This document shows positions 52,776 through 62,500 of a DNA stretch of 64,000 nt, piece after piece; the stretch's first letter is position 1, and each line of letters begins with the position of its first letter. The notes under the pieces were generated by a model that searched no databases, was not told where the DNA came from, and worked only from the letters and a program-made list of their open reading frames with translations. Origin of the DNA: Massilia sp. BSC265 (GTDB taxonomy: Bacteria; Pseudomonadota; Gammaproteobacteria; Burkholderiales; Burkholderiaceae_D); the NCBI RefSeq assembly GCF_000740675.1, contig NZ_JPXI01000010.1, positions 1 to 64,000 on the forward strand, read 5' to 3'. The position numbers and the translations under genes were made by a program.

Positions 52776-54044
52776 ATGCCAGTCACCGGGGACCACCAAC
52801 TACTGAAGCAACTCAACCGGATGGCCCTGGTGCGGCAGGTCAGCACACAACCCGGCCTGTCGCGTGCCTCGCTGGCGGAGGTGCTGGGCCTGACCAAGTC
52901 GACGGTCAGCATGCTGGTGCGCGACCTGATGGAGGAAGGCTGGCTTACCGAGAGCGAGCTGATCGCAACCGGCGAAGTGGGCCGGCGCGCGACGCCGCTG
53001 CACCTCGACCCAAGCCGCCTGGCCCTGCTCGGCGCGGAAATCGGCGTGGATGAAGCGCGCGTGCTTGCCACCAACCTCCTCGGCGAGGTGCTCGACACGC
53101 GCGTGGTCAGCTACGACGACAGCGCCGATCCGGCCTCGTGCATCAAGCTGGTGGCTGCCGGACTGGTACGCCTCGCGCGCCGGCTGGGGCGTGCCAGCAG
53201 CATGGGCGGCGCGCGCCAGGTGCTGGGCATCGGACTCGGCCTGCATGGCGGGGTCGACGAAACGCTCGGGGTGCTGCGCTACGCGCCGCACCTGGGCTGG
53301 CGCAACGTCGACGTGGACAGCCAGGTGCGCTCGCACTTCGCGGGCACGCCGCTGGAGGGGCTGCCGCTGTACATGCAGAACGAGGCGAACGCTGCGGCGC
53401 TGGCCGAATTCGAATTCACCGGGCAATCGGGCACGGACCCGCTGGTCTACCTGTCGATCGGCTATGGCGTGGGCGCCGGCGTGATCGTCGGCGACAGCCT
53501 GCTCACCGGCCTGAACGGTTTCGCCGGCGAAGTCGGGCACGCGATCCTGCAGGCGAATGGGCCGCTGTGCTCGTGCGGGCGCTGCGGCTGCGCGGATGCA
53601 CTGATCGGGCTGGGCTCCTTGCTGGGCACCGAGAAACCGGGCCGTGCGGCGCTCGAGCGGCTGTTCGACAAGGTGGCGCACGGGCAGGACCAGACCTGCG
53701 CGGCGGTGACCGCGGCCGGCGAACAGCTCGGGGTACTGCTGAATAACCTGTGGGCGGCTTTCGACCCGATGGCGATCGTCATCGGCGGGCCGGCGCTGCG
53801 GCTGGGCGACACCTTGATCGCGCCGGCGCGCCGGGTATTGGGCGGCTACGCGGATGCCGCAATGCTCACCGCGCCGGAGATCCGCACCTCGCGCTTCGGC
53901 GCCGACGCGGTTGCGGTAGGCGCCGCAGCGCTGGCGCGCCACCGGCTCACGCGGCCGCTCGACCTGCAGAGCATGGCGCGGCGGGTGGACAAGGCGGGAC
54001 GCCAGGTGCGGGCGTCGAATGCCGCGCTAGGCCTGATGCAGTAG
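52776..54044 (+). CDS. ROK-family transcriptional repressor (NagC/XylR-like)
   Basis: 422 residues from ATG 52776 (MPVTGDHQLLKQLNRMALVRQVS). The frame extends 42 codons upstream but through the promoter region. Winged helix-turn-helix (SRASLAEVLGLTKSTVSMLVRDLMEEGWL), then the ROK kinase-like domain: GLGLHGGVDETLG, sugar-site EANAAALAEF, GFAGEVGHAILQ, zinc motif CSCGRCGCADAL and FDPMAIVIGGPAL. It should bind a sugar or sugar phosphate and release DNA. The stop TAG is the first TAG of REP-like element 7. Confidence 0.93.
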   Translation: MPVTGDHQLLKQLNRMALVRQVSTQPGLSRASLAEVLGLTKSTVSMLVRDLMEEGWLTESELIATGEVGRRATPLHLDPSRLALLGAEIGVDEARVLATNLLGEVLDTRVVSYDDSADPASCIKLVAAGLVRLARRLGRASSMGGARQVLGIGLGLHGGVDETLGVLRYAPHLGWRNVDVDSQVRSHFAGTPLEGLPLYMQNEANAAALAEFEFTGQSGTDPLVYLSIGYGVGAGVIVGDSLLTGLNGFAGEVGHAILQANGPLCSCGRCGCADALIGLGSLLGTEKPGRAALERLFDKVAHGQDQTCAAVTAAGEQLGVLLNNLWAAFDPMAIVIGGPALRLGDTLIAPARRVLGGYADAAMLTAPEIRTSRFGADAVAVGAAALARHRLTRPLDLQSMARRVDKAGRQVRASNAALGLMQ

Positions 54045-54155
54045 GGTGGGTGGGGTAATTTCGGGCAATGCCCGGAATGACAAACGCCCACGCGGCCGAA
54101 TCACGGTGCCGCTGCCCGTGCGACTCCTCAAATTCCAACTATCACCCCACGCTAC
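54041..54155. repeat. REP-like element 7, inside both flanking stop codons
   Basis: GTAGGGTGGGTGGGG at the left with an expanded hairpin (TAATTTCGGGCAATGCCCGGAATGACA), CGCCCACGCGG, a centre CACGGTGCCGCTGCCCGTGCG...CTCAAATTCCAACTATCAC that is the inverse of the centre of element 1, and a degraded right end ATCACCCCACGCTAC. TAG 54042-54044 ends the ROK gene and CTA 54152-54154 is the TAG of rsuA. Confidence 0.88.
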
Positions 54156-54865
54156 GGAACCAGCAAGGCCAGCTGTTCCGGCTCCAGGTAGCACCACTCC
54201 CCTTCCTTCAGCCCGAGCGATTCCAGCGTCAGGCCGCCGATCTGCGAGCGGTGCAGCGCGCTGCAGTGGTTGCCCGCGGCGGCCAGCATGCGCTTGACCT
54301 GGTGGTACTTGCCCTGCTCCAGCACGATCTCGAGCTGGTGCTCGCCGCGCTGCACGCAGGATACCGCCTTCAGGGGCGCCGGCTCGTCGTGCAGCTGCAC
54401 GCCCGCCAGCATCTGGTCGACCAGCACCGAGGTCACCGGCTCGGCGGTGGTGGCCTGGTACACCTTGGGCACGTGGCGCTTGGGCGAGGACTGGGCGTGG
54501 ATGAAGGGGCCATCGTCCGACATCAGCAGAAGACCGGTGGTGTCGTGGTCGAGGCGGCCGACCGGCTGCACCTCGCGCCACCCGAACTGCTCGGGCAGCA
54601 GGGTCAGCACGCCGGGATGGTGGCTGGGCTTGCGCGAGCACTCGTAATTGGCCGGCTTGTACAGGGCAAGATAAAGGTGCTCGCGGTAGCGCCATTCCTC
54701 GTCGAACACCGTCAGCACGAGGTCGGTGGTGTCGAACGTGGCCTTGTAATTGTCTTCGACCGCGCCGTTGACCAGCACGTCGCCGTCCTCGATCAGCGCG
54801 CGGCAGTATTTGCGGGTGCCGAAACCCTGCGATTGCAGGATGCGGTCCAGTGAAAGTTTGCTCAT
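54152..54865 (-). CDS. rsuA: Pseudouridine synthase, RsuA/RluB family (probable 16S rRNA U516)
   Basis: 237 residues from ATG 54865 (MSKLSLDRILQSQGFGTRKYCRALIEDGDVLVNG, an S4 RNA-binding domain). The catalytic motif VGRLDHDTTGLLLMSDDG contains the essential Asp, followed by PKRHVPKVYQAT and GKYHQVKRMLAAAGN. It isomerises one uridine in rRNA. A longer frame to 54940 is not preceded by a better start. It is convergent with the ROK gene across element 7. Confidence 0.93.
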   Translation of the reverse strand: MSKLSLDRILQSQGFGTRKYCRALIEDGDVLVNGAVEDNYKATFDTTDLVLTVFDEEWRYREHLYLALYKPANYECSRKPSHHPGVLTLLPEQFGWREVQPVGRLDHDTTGLLLMSDDGPFIHAQSSPKRHVPKVYQATTAEPVTSVLVDQMLAGVQLHDEPAPLKAVSCVQRGEHQLEIVLEQGKYHQVKRMLAAAGNHCSALHRSQIGGLTLESLGLKEGEWCYLEPEQLALLVP

Positions 54866-54986
54866 GGGGCGCCACTTTAACAGAAGGGGCAGTCCCGACA
54901 AAGCACCCGCTGCGCCCATGCCGGAACGGTCATTGCTCATTTAGGGTAAGCAATATTCTGACAGGCCTTCGGATGCTTCCGCACAT

Positions 54987-55000
54987 TTGACGCGCGTCAA
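54987..55000. promoter_or_regulatory. FNR/CRP-type box TTGAC-GCGC-GTCAA
   Basis: A perfect palindrome matching the TTGAY-N4-RTCAA form of FNR/Anr/Dnr boxes. If it is a class II site centred at -41.5, transcription would start near 55035, and TAGACT at 55021-55026 could be the -10. The downstream gene is the small frame at 55105. Confidence 0.6.
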
Positions 55001-55104
55001 GCCTAGGACGATTCTGATTGATAGACTTCAACGCATTAGGAATCCGCCTAATTATACGAGGACATCTTGCCGCACCACCCTTCCCATACCGATAGGACAA
55101 AACC

Positions 55105-55422
55105 GTGCATACCGACGCGCAACCGACCAATGGCGTGCCTCCGCAAGCAGCAGACCCTGCCGAGCGGCACCAGATTGCCAGATTTCATGCTGCCCTGTTT
55201 CCCACCCGCCTGGCGCTGTCGCGCTGGCAGCATGGCGGCCACGTTCCCCATCTGCACCATGGCGCCCCTACCCTGCGCGCTGCCTGGTATGCCGCCGCCC
55301 GGCGCGATTTCCAGGCCTGGCTCGACCGCGGCGGTTTCAGCCAGTACGAGGAGGCACCCCGTACGCAAGCTGCTCCCCCGATGGACCACTGCCAGCCGGT
55401 GCCCGATGGCGACTCTCTCTAG
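55105..55422 (+). CDS. Small hypothetical protein behind an FNR-type box
   Basis: 105 residues from GTG 55105, with AGGA 7 bases upstream. Composition is rich in His, Ala, Pro and Arg; the centre (RHQIARFHAALFPTRLALSRW, LRAAWYAAARRDFQAWLDRGGFSQYEE) looks helical and soluble. No family was recognised. An upstream FNR-type site and a downstream hairpin (55457-55480) make it look like a single-gene transcription unit that could respond to low oxygen. The GTG start and weak Shine-Dalgarno leave doubt that it is real. Confidence 0.5.
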   Translation: MHTDAQPTNGVPPQAADPAERHQIARFHAALFPTRLALSRWQHGGHVPHLHHGAPTLRAAWYAAARRDFQAWLDRGGFSQYEEAPRTQAAPPMDHCQPVPDGDSL

Positions 55423-55456
55423 CCTGGCACTGCACGCAGACCGACTCGGGAAATGA

Positions 55457-55480
55457 AAACGACGGCCGGAGCCGTCGTTT
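55457..55480 (+). terminator. Hairpin after the small gene, possible terminator
   Basis: AAAACGACGGC-CGGA-GCCGTCGTTT is a strong stem 35 bases after the stop codon. It is followed by CCATTTCC, a poor T run. The remaining gap to 55651 shows nothing else. Confidence 0.6.
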
Positions 55481-55651
55481 CCATTTCCTGAGAAGGAACA
55501 CCACTGTGAGGAATTGAATTCTCTCGAAGCTGCACCGTGGTGCAGTAGGGGTGCCTCTGAGCAGATGTGATGACTGTTGCCGTCTTCACTGGCCTGCTCT
55601 GAGTCGCACCACCTCAATATAGAACATGTTCCACAGGATGCAAGCATTTTG

Positions 55652-56662
55652 TCATCGAAGCTGCGGCAGCGCTCCCTTGTAGGCCGCACTCACGGCGCCG
55701 TTCCCGACCGCCGCGCCGAATTTCTTCAGGACGCGTTCCGGCAGGCCTTCGCGGGCGGTGTAGTCGACGATGTCCTCGGCCTTGACAATGTCGCGCGCCA
55801 CGGTGTCGACGGTGCCGAAGCCGTCGGCCAGGCCCATCTCCACCGCCTTGGCTCCCGTCCAGTAGAGTCCGGAGAAGGTTTCCGGGGTTTCCTTCAGGCG
55901 CTTGCCGCGGCCGGCGCGCACGACGGCGATGAATTGCTGGTGGATCTCGTTCAGCATTTCCTGGGCGCGCTCCCGGTGCCGACCCGACTGGGGACTGAAC
56001 GGATCCAGGAAGCCCTTGTGTTCGCCGGCAGTCAGCAGGCGCCGCTCGATGCCCAGCTTGTCCATCAGGCCGACGAAGCCGAAGCTGTCCATCAGCACGC
56101 CGACCGAACCGACGATCGAGGCCTTGTTCACATAGATGCGATCGGCCGCCGAAGCGACGTAGTAGCCACCCGAGGCGCACATCTCATCCACCACGACATA
56201 CAGGGGCTTGTCCGGATAGCCGCGCTTGAGGCGCCGGATCTCGTCGACGATGATGCCGGCCTGCACCGGACTGCCGCCGGGACTGTCGATGCGCAATACC
56301 ACCGCCGCCGCGCCGGGGTCGGCAAAGGCCTTGTTCAGCGAGGGGATCACGGTATCGGCCGCGCCGCTGCCTTGGGATTCGATCTCGCCGTTGATTTCGA
56401 TCAGGGCGGTGTGGCGTCCGAGATTTTCGTCGCTGCCGAAGCCGATGCTGGAATCGTAATAGGTCGCCAGCGCCAGGATGGCCACCAGCAGGAAGCTCAG
56501 CTTGAAGAAAATGCCCCAGCGGCGCGCGGCGCGGCGTTCCTGCACGGTGGCGAACACCAGCTTCTCGAGCGTGGCGCGCTCCCAGTTGCCGATGGTGGGG
56601 TCGACGGCGAGCCGTTTGTCGGCCGGGTTGGAAGGATCGTGGTCGTGGCTTTGGTCGCTCAT
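55652..56662 (-). CDS. sppA: Signal peptide peptidase SppA-like (S49 family)
   Basis: 336 residues from ATG 56662, 4 bases after the Rieske gene; longer reading overlaps that gene. A cytosolic N-terminus and one membrane helix (about 67-88, WGIFFKLSFLLVAILALATYY) precede a single S49 domain: LRIDSPGGSPVQAGIIVDEIRRLK, the Ser nucleophile in EMCASGGYYVASAADRIYVNKASIVGSVGV and Lys in GLMDKLGIERRLLTAGEHKGFLDPF. This is the short, one-domain type. It digests leftover signal peptides or other membrane peptides. Confidence 0.92.
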   Translation of the reverse strand: MSDQSHDHDPSNPADKRLAVDPTIGNWERATLEKLVFATVQERRAARRWGIFFKLSFLLVAILALATYYDSSIGFGSDENLGRHTALIEINGEIESQGSGAADTVIPSLNKAFADPGAAAVVLRIDSPGGSPVQAGIIVDEIRRLKRGYPDKPLYVVVDEMCASGGYYVASAADRIYVNKASIVGSVGVLMDSFGFVGLMDKLGIERRLLTAGEHKGFLDPFSPQSGRHRERAQEMLNEIHQQFIAVVRAGRGKRLKETPETFSGLYWTGAKAVEMGLADGFGTVDTVARDIVKAEDIVDYTAREGLPERVLKKFGAAVGNGAVSAAYKGALPQLR

Positions 56663-56666
56663 TCGC

Positions 56667-57062
56667 TCAACTATTCTGGTTTGAATCCTTGCCTGCGGGC
56701 GCCCGCACCATCTCGTCGGGCTGCCACCAGATGCCGCCGTCCCGTTCAACGACGGCGATCGGCCGCAGCCGGCCGCCGCGGCACGGTCCGCCTGCGCACT
56801 TGCCGGTGTCCGGCTGGTACACCGCACCATGGGTGGCACACATCAGGTACAAGCCGCTCGACTCGAAAAAGTCCCCCTCGGACCAGTCGAGTTCGATCGG
56901 CACATGTGCACAACGGTTCAGGTAGGCAAATGGTTTACCCTCATACCGTACCACAAAGCCTGTGGTAGGGTGCCCAAAGGCAATGACGGGGAAGCGCACG
57001 CCTTTGCCGCCGTCGAGCAGCGCGGAGGCCTCGCAGACGAACAGGCTGCCATCTTCAGCCAT
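56667..57062 (-). CDS. Rieske [2Fe-2S] domain protein
   Basis: 131 residues, a single Rieske domain: RCAHVPIEL (CxH) and MCATHGAVY (CxxH) ligate the cluster. A cluster-free ending CAGGPCRGG adds two more Cys. Stand-alone Rieske proteins of this type (nitrite reductase small-subunit or ferredoxin-like) pass electrons to an unknown partner. Encoded between the gph-like phosphatase and sppA, 12 and 4 bases from each, an order often kept in Burkholderiales. No dedicated oxygenase is nearby. Confidence 0.9.
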   Translation of the reverse strand: MAEDGSLFVCEASALLDGGKGVRFPVIAFGHPTTGFVVRYEGKPFAYLNRCAHVPIELDWSEGDFFESSGLYLMCATHGAVYQPDTGKCAGGPCRGGRLRPIAVVERDGGIWWQPDEMVRAPAGKDSNQNS

Positions 57063-57074
57063 ATGCAGCCATTC

Positions 57075-57734
57075 TTATGCGTTTTCCAGCAGCCAGGCAT
57101 GCAGCTCAGGGATCGAGCGTGCCGAGAAGATCGGCTTGCAGGCCTGCAGCTGGTGCACCGGATGAGCGCCGAACTCGACTGCAATGCCCGCGGCGCCGGC
57201 ATTGTTCGCCATCATCAGGTCATGGGTGGTATCGCCGATCATGACGGTGCGACGCAGGTCCTGGCCCAGTTCGCGCGTCAGTTCCTGCAGCATGGCCGGG
57301 TGCGGCTTGGAGAAGGTTTCATCGGCGCAACGGGTAGCGTCGAACATGGCCAGCAGCCCGGCCGCGTTCATGGCGCGGTTCAGGCCCACGCGGCTCTTGC
57401 CGGTGGCCACGGCCAGGAAGTAGCCCTGTTGCGCAAGATCGGTCAACATCTCGCGAACTCCCTTGAACAGCACCAGTTCGTGGTCCTTCGTCAGGAAGTG
57501 GTAGCGGTAGCGCTCGACCATGCGCGGGTAGAGTACCGGGTCGATGTCCGGCAGCACGGCTTGCATGGCCTCGGACAGGCCGAGGCCGATCACGTGCGAG
57601 GCCGAGGCGTCGCTCGGCACCGGCAGCCCGAGGTCGCGCGCCGCCGACTGGATACAGCGGACGATTGCCGCCGTGCTGTCCATCAGCGTGCCGTCCCAGT
57701 CGAAAACGATCAGGTCAAATTGCTTTCTTGGCAT
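57075..57734 (-). CDS. HAD-family hydrolase, phosphoglycolate phosphatase-like
   Basis: 219 residues from ATG 57734. FDWDGTLMDSTAAIVRCIQ holds the nucleophile Asp, VATGKSRVGLNRAM the second motif, SKPHPAML the Lys and MIGDTTHDLMMANNAG the acidic motif. The alpha-helical cap is between residues 20 and 90. It resembles Gph-type phosphatases, but HAD specificity is hard to assign. It is upstream of the Rieske gene. Confidence 0.9.
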   Translation of the reverse strand: MPRKQFDLIVFDWDGTLMDSTAAIVRCIQSAARDLGLPVPSDASASHVIGLGLSEAMQAVLPDIDPVLYPRMVERYRYHFLTKDHELVLFKGVREMLTDLAQQGYFLAVATGKSRVGLNRAMNAAGLLAMFDATRCADETFSKPHPAMLQELTRELGQDLRRTVMIGDTTHDLMMANNAGAAGIAVEFGAHPVHQLQACKPIFSARSIPELHAWLLENA

Positions 57735-57778
57735 TGTTATCGGCAACTGCGCTGCCGGTCCCTATTAATAATGTGTTC

Positions 57779-57870
57779 GTAGGGTGGGCGGCTTTGCCGC
57801 CCACGCGGTGATGGTTAAGGTGTAAATGCCCGCGCGCGCCGATCTCGCCGCTGCTCGACCGCGTGGCATC
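57779..57870. repeat. REP-like element 8 (right arm degraded)
   Basis: The left hairpin GTAGGGTGGGCGGCTTTGCCGCCCACGCGGTGAT (shown in part) is intact. The right side is reduced to CGACCGCGTGG followed by unrelated bases. It lies between rluC (stop 57875) and the gph-like gene, on a likely shared transcript. Confidence 0.85.
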
Positions 57871-57874
57871 GACA

Positions 57875-58897
57875 TCATGCAATTGCTTGTCCCAAGCTTA
57901 CCAAGAATCGGTCGCACTCGGCCGGCAGCGGCGCGCGCAGGGTCAGCGACTGGCCGGTGTCGGGGTGGGTAAACGTGATCTGGTAGGCATGCAGGAACAT
58001 GCGCTTGAGCGCCCCGCGCTCCGCAGTTGCCTTCTGAAGCTGCTTGTTCAATGCAAAATCGCCGTATTTCTCGTCGCCGAGGATCGGAAAGCCGCTCGAT
58101 GCCAGGTGCACGCGGATCTGGTGCGTGCGGCCGGTCTTGAGCTCGGCTTCCAGCAGGGCGAAGTCCTTCCACTTGCGCTTCAGGTTGAATACCGTGTGCG
58201 CTTCCTGGCCGCCGGCCTGCACCACCACGCGGCGCTCGCCATCCGGCGTCGTGAATTTATGTAAAGGGAGCTTTACATGTTGGCGCTTGTTGGTCCAATC
58301 GCCGACCACGGCGGTCAGGTAGCGCTTGTCGGTCACGCCGTCGCGCATCTGGTCGTGCAGGTTGGTCAGGGCCGAGCGCTTCTTGGCAATGAGCAACAAG
58401 CCGGAGGTCTCGCGGTCGAGCCGGTGCACCAGCTCCAGGAACTTGGCCTGCGGCCGCGCCGCGCGCAGCTGCTCGATGACGCCATAGGACACGCCCGAGC
58501 CGCCATGCACGGCCACCCCGGCCGGCTTGTCGATGACGAGCAGGTGGGTGTCCTCGAACACGATCGGGAATTCGACCCCGGGCGTGGCCTGCTGGCTGGC
58601 CTTTTCGGCGATGCGGATCGGCGGGATGCGCACCAGGTCGCCTTCGGCGAGGCGGTACAACTGGTCGATACGGCCCTTGTTGACCCGCACTTCCCCCGAG
58701 CGGAGGATGCGGTAGATGTGGCTTTTCGGGACGCCTTTGCAGACACGCAACAGATAGTTATCGATGCGCTGGCCGGCTTCTTCCTCGGTGATTGTCACAA
58801 ACTGCGCCTGGATTGCTGACTGTGATGAAGGGGGAACAACGTCGTTCTCTACCACCGTTCGCATTGTCTTCCCAGAAATTCTCTCTAAGTCCTTCAT
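57875..58897 (-). CDS. rluC: 23S rRNA pseudouridine synthase RluC
   Basis: 340 residues. An S4 domain (QRIDNYLLRVCKGVPKSHIYRILRSGEVRVNKGR) precedes the RluA-type catalytic domain with VHRLDRETSGLLLIAKKRSAL, where the Asp is catalytic, and HQIRVHLASSGFPILGDEKYGD. It modifies U955, U2504 and U2580 in E. coli numbering. It is divergent from rne, an arrangement also seen in E. coli, which supports RluC over RluD. An extra N-terminal stretch of about 30 residues is present. Confidence 0.94.
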   Translation of the reverse strand: MKDLERISGKTMRTVVENDVVPPSSQSAIQAQFVTITEEEAGQRIDNYLLRVCKGVPKSHIYRILRSGEVRVNKGRIDQLYRLAEGDLVRIPPIRIAEKASQQATPGVEFPIVFEDTHLLVIDKPAGVAVHGGSGVSYGVIEQLRAARPQAKFLELVHRLDRETSGLLLIAKKRSALTNLHDQMRDGVTDKRYLTAVVGDWTNKRQHVKLPLHKFTTPDGERRVVVQAGGQEAHTVFNLKRKWKDFALLEAELKTGRTHQIRVHLASSGFPILGDEKYGDFALNKQLQKATAERGALKRMFLHAYQITFTHPDTGQSLTLRAPLPAECDRFLVSLGQAIA

Positions 58898-59540
58898 TTT
58901 GAATATATAATCGACAGGCGGCGGTCAAACCTCTGCTGGTGTAAGAATTAAAACGATATTTTACACAGGGGCGCGCTCCACCGGCCCTGCCATGAGCAAA
59001 TTCGGTGGAAAAAAACGTGTACGCACATTCAGGCGCCGATCAGGGTTGCACCTGCAGTTGCAATCGGGTCGTATGGCTGAGTGCAGGATTGGATTGTTTG
59101 GATTTGTATGGATAAGTACCGGAAAGCCGCCCGCCTGGTGGCTCGCCGGTTGATGGTGTCGATAACGCTTGTCGTTTTCGCCCGACCCGATGGTAGCCTC
59201 ACCTGAAGGCTTGAGAGTTACGGAAGGCTGATTGATCGCCTCGGTATCGAAGTCTTGGTTGTTCGCTGGCTACGGTTTGGCTCGTTGTTGCACACCGCCC
59301 CGCTGAACCCGCTGTGCCCACCCCAACGTGGTGGCAGGCGGGCCAGCTGTTGGTTGCGGCGTGCGTAGACAATGACGTTCGACACCATTTGCGCCCTGTG
59401 TGGCAGCGACGCTTTGCGTCGCCCTGCCCCGTCCCGGGTATTCCCCCCTCCAGCATTCCTTCTCCGCGTACATCCCATGTACTTCGCCGCGTCTTACCAA
59501 CGCGGCATGACACGGCCCTCGGGTCGCGGAGTTAATAAAA
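58898..59540. other. rluC-rne intergenic region, probable long rne 5' leader
   Basis: 643 bases without a convincing gene. It lacks good codon bias in any frame and contains several stems, among them CCACC-CCAAC-GTGGTGG and a strong hairpin at 59402-59428. Long structured leaders that let RNase E limit its own mRNA are known for rne in enterobacteria; a similar role is likely but unproven here. Promoters for both rne and rluC should be inside it. Confidence 0.7.
59402..59428 (+). promoter_or_regulatory. Hairpin in the rne leader
   Basis: GGCAGCGACGC-TTT-GCGTCGCCCTGCC: a 7-bp GC-rich inner stem extended by GGCAG/CTGCC around a small bulge, 113 bases before the rne start and with no T run after it. 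Possibly an RNase E recognition or sensing structure. Confidence 0.5.
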
Positions 59541-62500
59541 ATGAAACGCATGTTGTTTAACGCTACGCAGCAAGAGGAGCTGCGCGTAGCGATTGTCGAC
59601 GGTCAGAAGCTGATCGACATCGATATCGAGACCGCCGGTCGCGAGCAACGCAAGTCCAATATCTACAAGGGTGTCATCACCCGCATCGAACCCTCCCTCG
59701 AAGCCTGCTTCGTCAGCTACGGCGAAGACCGCCACGGTTTCCTCCCCTTCAAAGAAGTTGCCCGTTCTTATTTCCGCGATGGCGTCGATGTGCGTAACTG
59801 CACCATCAAGGAAGCCCTCAAGGAAGGCCAGGAAATCATGGTCCAGGTCGAGAAAGAGGAGCGCGGCAACAAGGGCGCGGCCCTGACCTCCTTCATTTCC
59901 CTGGCCGGCCGCTACCTGGTGCTCATGCCGAACAACCCGCGCGGCGGCGGCGTGTCGCGCCGCGTCGAAGGTGAAGAGCGCCAGGAACTGCGCGAAACCA
60001 TGGACAAGCTCGACCTGCCGCAGGGCATGTCGGTCATCGCCCGCACCGCCGGCATCGGCCGTACGGTCGAAGAACTGCAGTGGGACCTGAACTACCTGAT
60101 GCAGCTGTGGCGCGCCATCGAAGGCGCCGGCAAGTCGGCCGCCGGCCCCTTCCTGATCTACCAGGAAAGCTCGCTGGTGATCCGCGCGATCCGCGACTAC
60201 TTCCAGCCGGACATCGGCGAAGTCCTGATCGACACCGACGAGATTTTCGACCAGGCCCAGCAATTCATGTCGCACGTCATGCCGGACATGGCGCACCGCG
60301 TGAAGCGCTACAGCGACGACGTGCCGCTGTTCTCGCGTTTCCAGATCGAACACCAGATCGAAACCGCCTACGCGCGCACCGTGCCGCTGCCCTCGGGCGG
60401 CGCGATCGTCATCGACCACACCGAAGCCCTGGTCTCCATCGACGTCAACTCGGCACGCGCCACGCGCGGCTCGGACATCGAGACCACCGCCTTCAACACC
60501 AACTGCGAAGCGGCCGACGAAGTGGCTAGACAGCTGCGCCTGCGCGACCTGGGCGGCCTGATCGTGATCGACTTCATCGACATGGAAGTGGCCAAGAACC
60601 AGCGCGAGGTCGAAACCCGCCTGAAGGAAGCCCTGCACCATGACCGCGCCCGCGTGCAAATGGGCAAGATTTCCCGCTTCGGCCTGATGGAACTGTCGCG
60701 CCAGCGCCTGCGTCCGTCACTGTCGGAAGGCTCGCACGTGACCTGCCCGCGCTGCTCGGGCACCGGCCACATCCGCGATACCGAATCCTCGGCCCTGCAA
60801 GTCCTGCGCATCATCCAGGAAGAGGCCATGAAGGAGAACTCGGCCGCGATCCACGTGCAGGTGCCGGTGGACGTCGCCGCTTTCCTGCTGAACGAAAAGC
60901 GCGGCGAAGTGCTCAAGATCGAGAACCGCCACCGCATCACCGTGATCCTGATCCCAAACAAGCATCTGGACACCCCGCACTACAAGCTCGAGCGCATCAA
61001 GCACGACGACCCGCGCCTGGAAGACGCCGCCGCCAGCTACACCATGGCTGAGTCGGCCGAGACCGACATGGGCTTCGCCAAGCGCCAGAAAGAAGAAGCC
61101 AAGCCGCGCCAGGAAGCCGTGGTCAAGACCATCACCCCGGCCCAGCCGGCCCCGATGGTGGACCGCAGCGAAGCGGCCAAACCGGCCAAGACCGCAGCAC
61201 CGGCAACCCCGGTCGCCGCTCCGGCGCCGGTGACTCCCGCCCCGAGCGAACTGGGCTTCTTCTCGCGCATCAAGAAGTTCTTCATGGGCGAGCCGGTTGT
61301 GCCGGCGCCGGCACCGGCACCGGTGGCGGCCGAGAAGCCTGCCACCCCGGCGCCGGCAGCAGCCGAGCGCGGCGAACGCGCCGGCCGCAACGGCCAGCGC
61401 ACCCGCAACGGCCGCGGCGCCAAGAATGGCCGCGACCGCGAGGAACGAGACCTGACCGCCAAGCCGGAAGAAAGCGCCAAGCTGGTGGAAGCCGACGCCA
61501 AGCCGGCCCGTCCGCCACGCGAGAAGCGTGAACCGCGCGAAGCACGTGCACCGCGCGAGCCGCGTGAACAGCTCGAGACCGCCCAGGCCGCCCAGGCTCC
61601 GGTACGCACCGAGCGCGAACCGGGCGAACGCAAGGAACGCGCACCGCGCCAGCCGCGCGAGCGTGGCGAGCGCGCCGCCCAGCAGCCGATCGAAGCCAAG
61701 GCCGAAGAGCTGAAGCTCCAGGCCGTCCCGGCGCCGAGCGACGAAAGCGCACTGTCGACCACCACCCCGCACGGCGACGTGCTGGACCATGCGGTGAAGG
61801 TGGCCGCGCTGGGTAGCAACGGCGAGGATCTGGACGCTGAAGGCGGCGACGAGCCGCGCCGCCGCCGCCGCCGCGGTGGCCGCAACCGCAACCGCCGCGA
61901 CCGTGACCAGGTCGAGGGCATCGAGTCGGCGGAAGGCCTCGAAGGCGCTCCGGCCTTCACGCCGGTTGCCGACGAGGAGGCCGCCAAGGTTGCCGCCGAA
62001 GCCAAGGCGCCGAAGAAGGCAGCCGCCCGGGCCGAGCCGGGCCCATGGCCCTTCCCGACGGCGGCATCGGTCGCTGCCAAGGCGAAAGCCGAAGCGGACG
62101 CCCTCGCCGCCGCGGCTGCACCGGCGCCTGCCGCTGCTCCGGCACCTGTTGCCGAAGCTGCCCCGGCCGTGGCTGCAGCAGTGGAACGTGGTCCGTGGGT
62201 CTTCCCGACCGCGGCATCGATGGCTGCCCTCAAGGCGCAAGGCCAGGCAGTGGCACCGCCGGCCGACACCGCACCGGCGCCTGTGGCTGAAGCCCCGGCT
62301 GCTCCGGCTGCTCCGCTTGCTCCGGCGCCTGTTGCTGAAGCTCCGGTGGCTGAAGCTCCGGTGGCTGCCGCGCCTGTGCAGGCAGCTCCGGCACCGGCCG
62401 CCACCGCGCCGGCGCCGAGCGCCGCACCGATCGACATGAACGAACTGCTGTCCAAGGCCGGCCTGCAGCTCGCCTCGACCGATCCGGAGAAGCTGCGCGC

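Noticed and set aside
54152-54940. Longer N-terminus for RsuA
   Set aside because: The S4 domain begins right at ATG 54865; the extra 25 residues lack conservation features.
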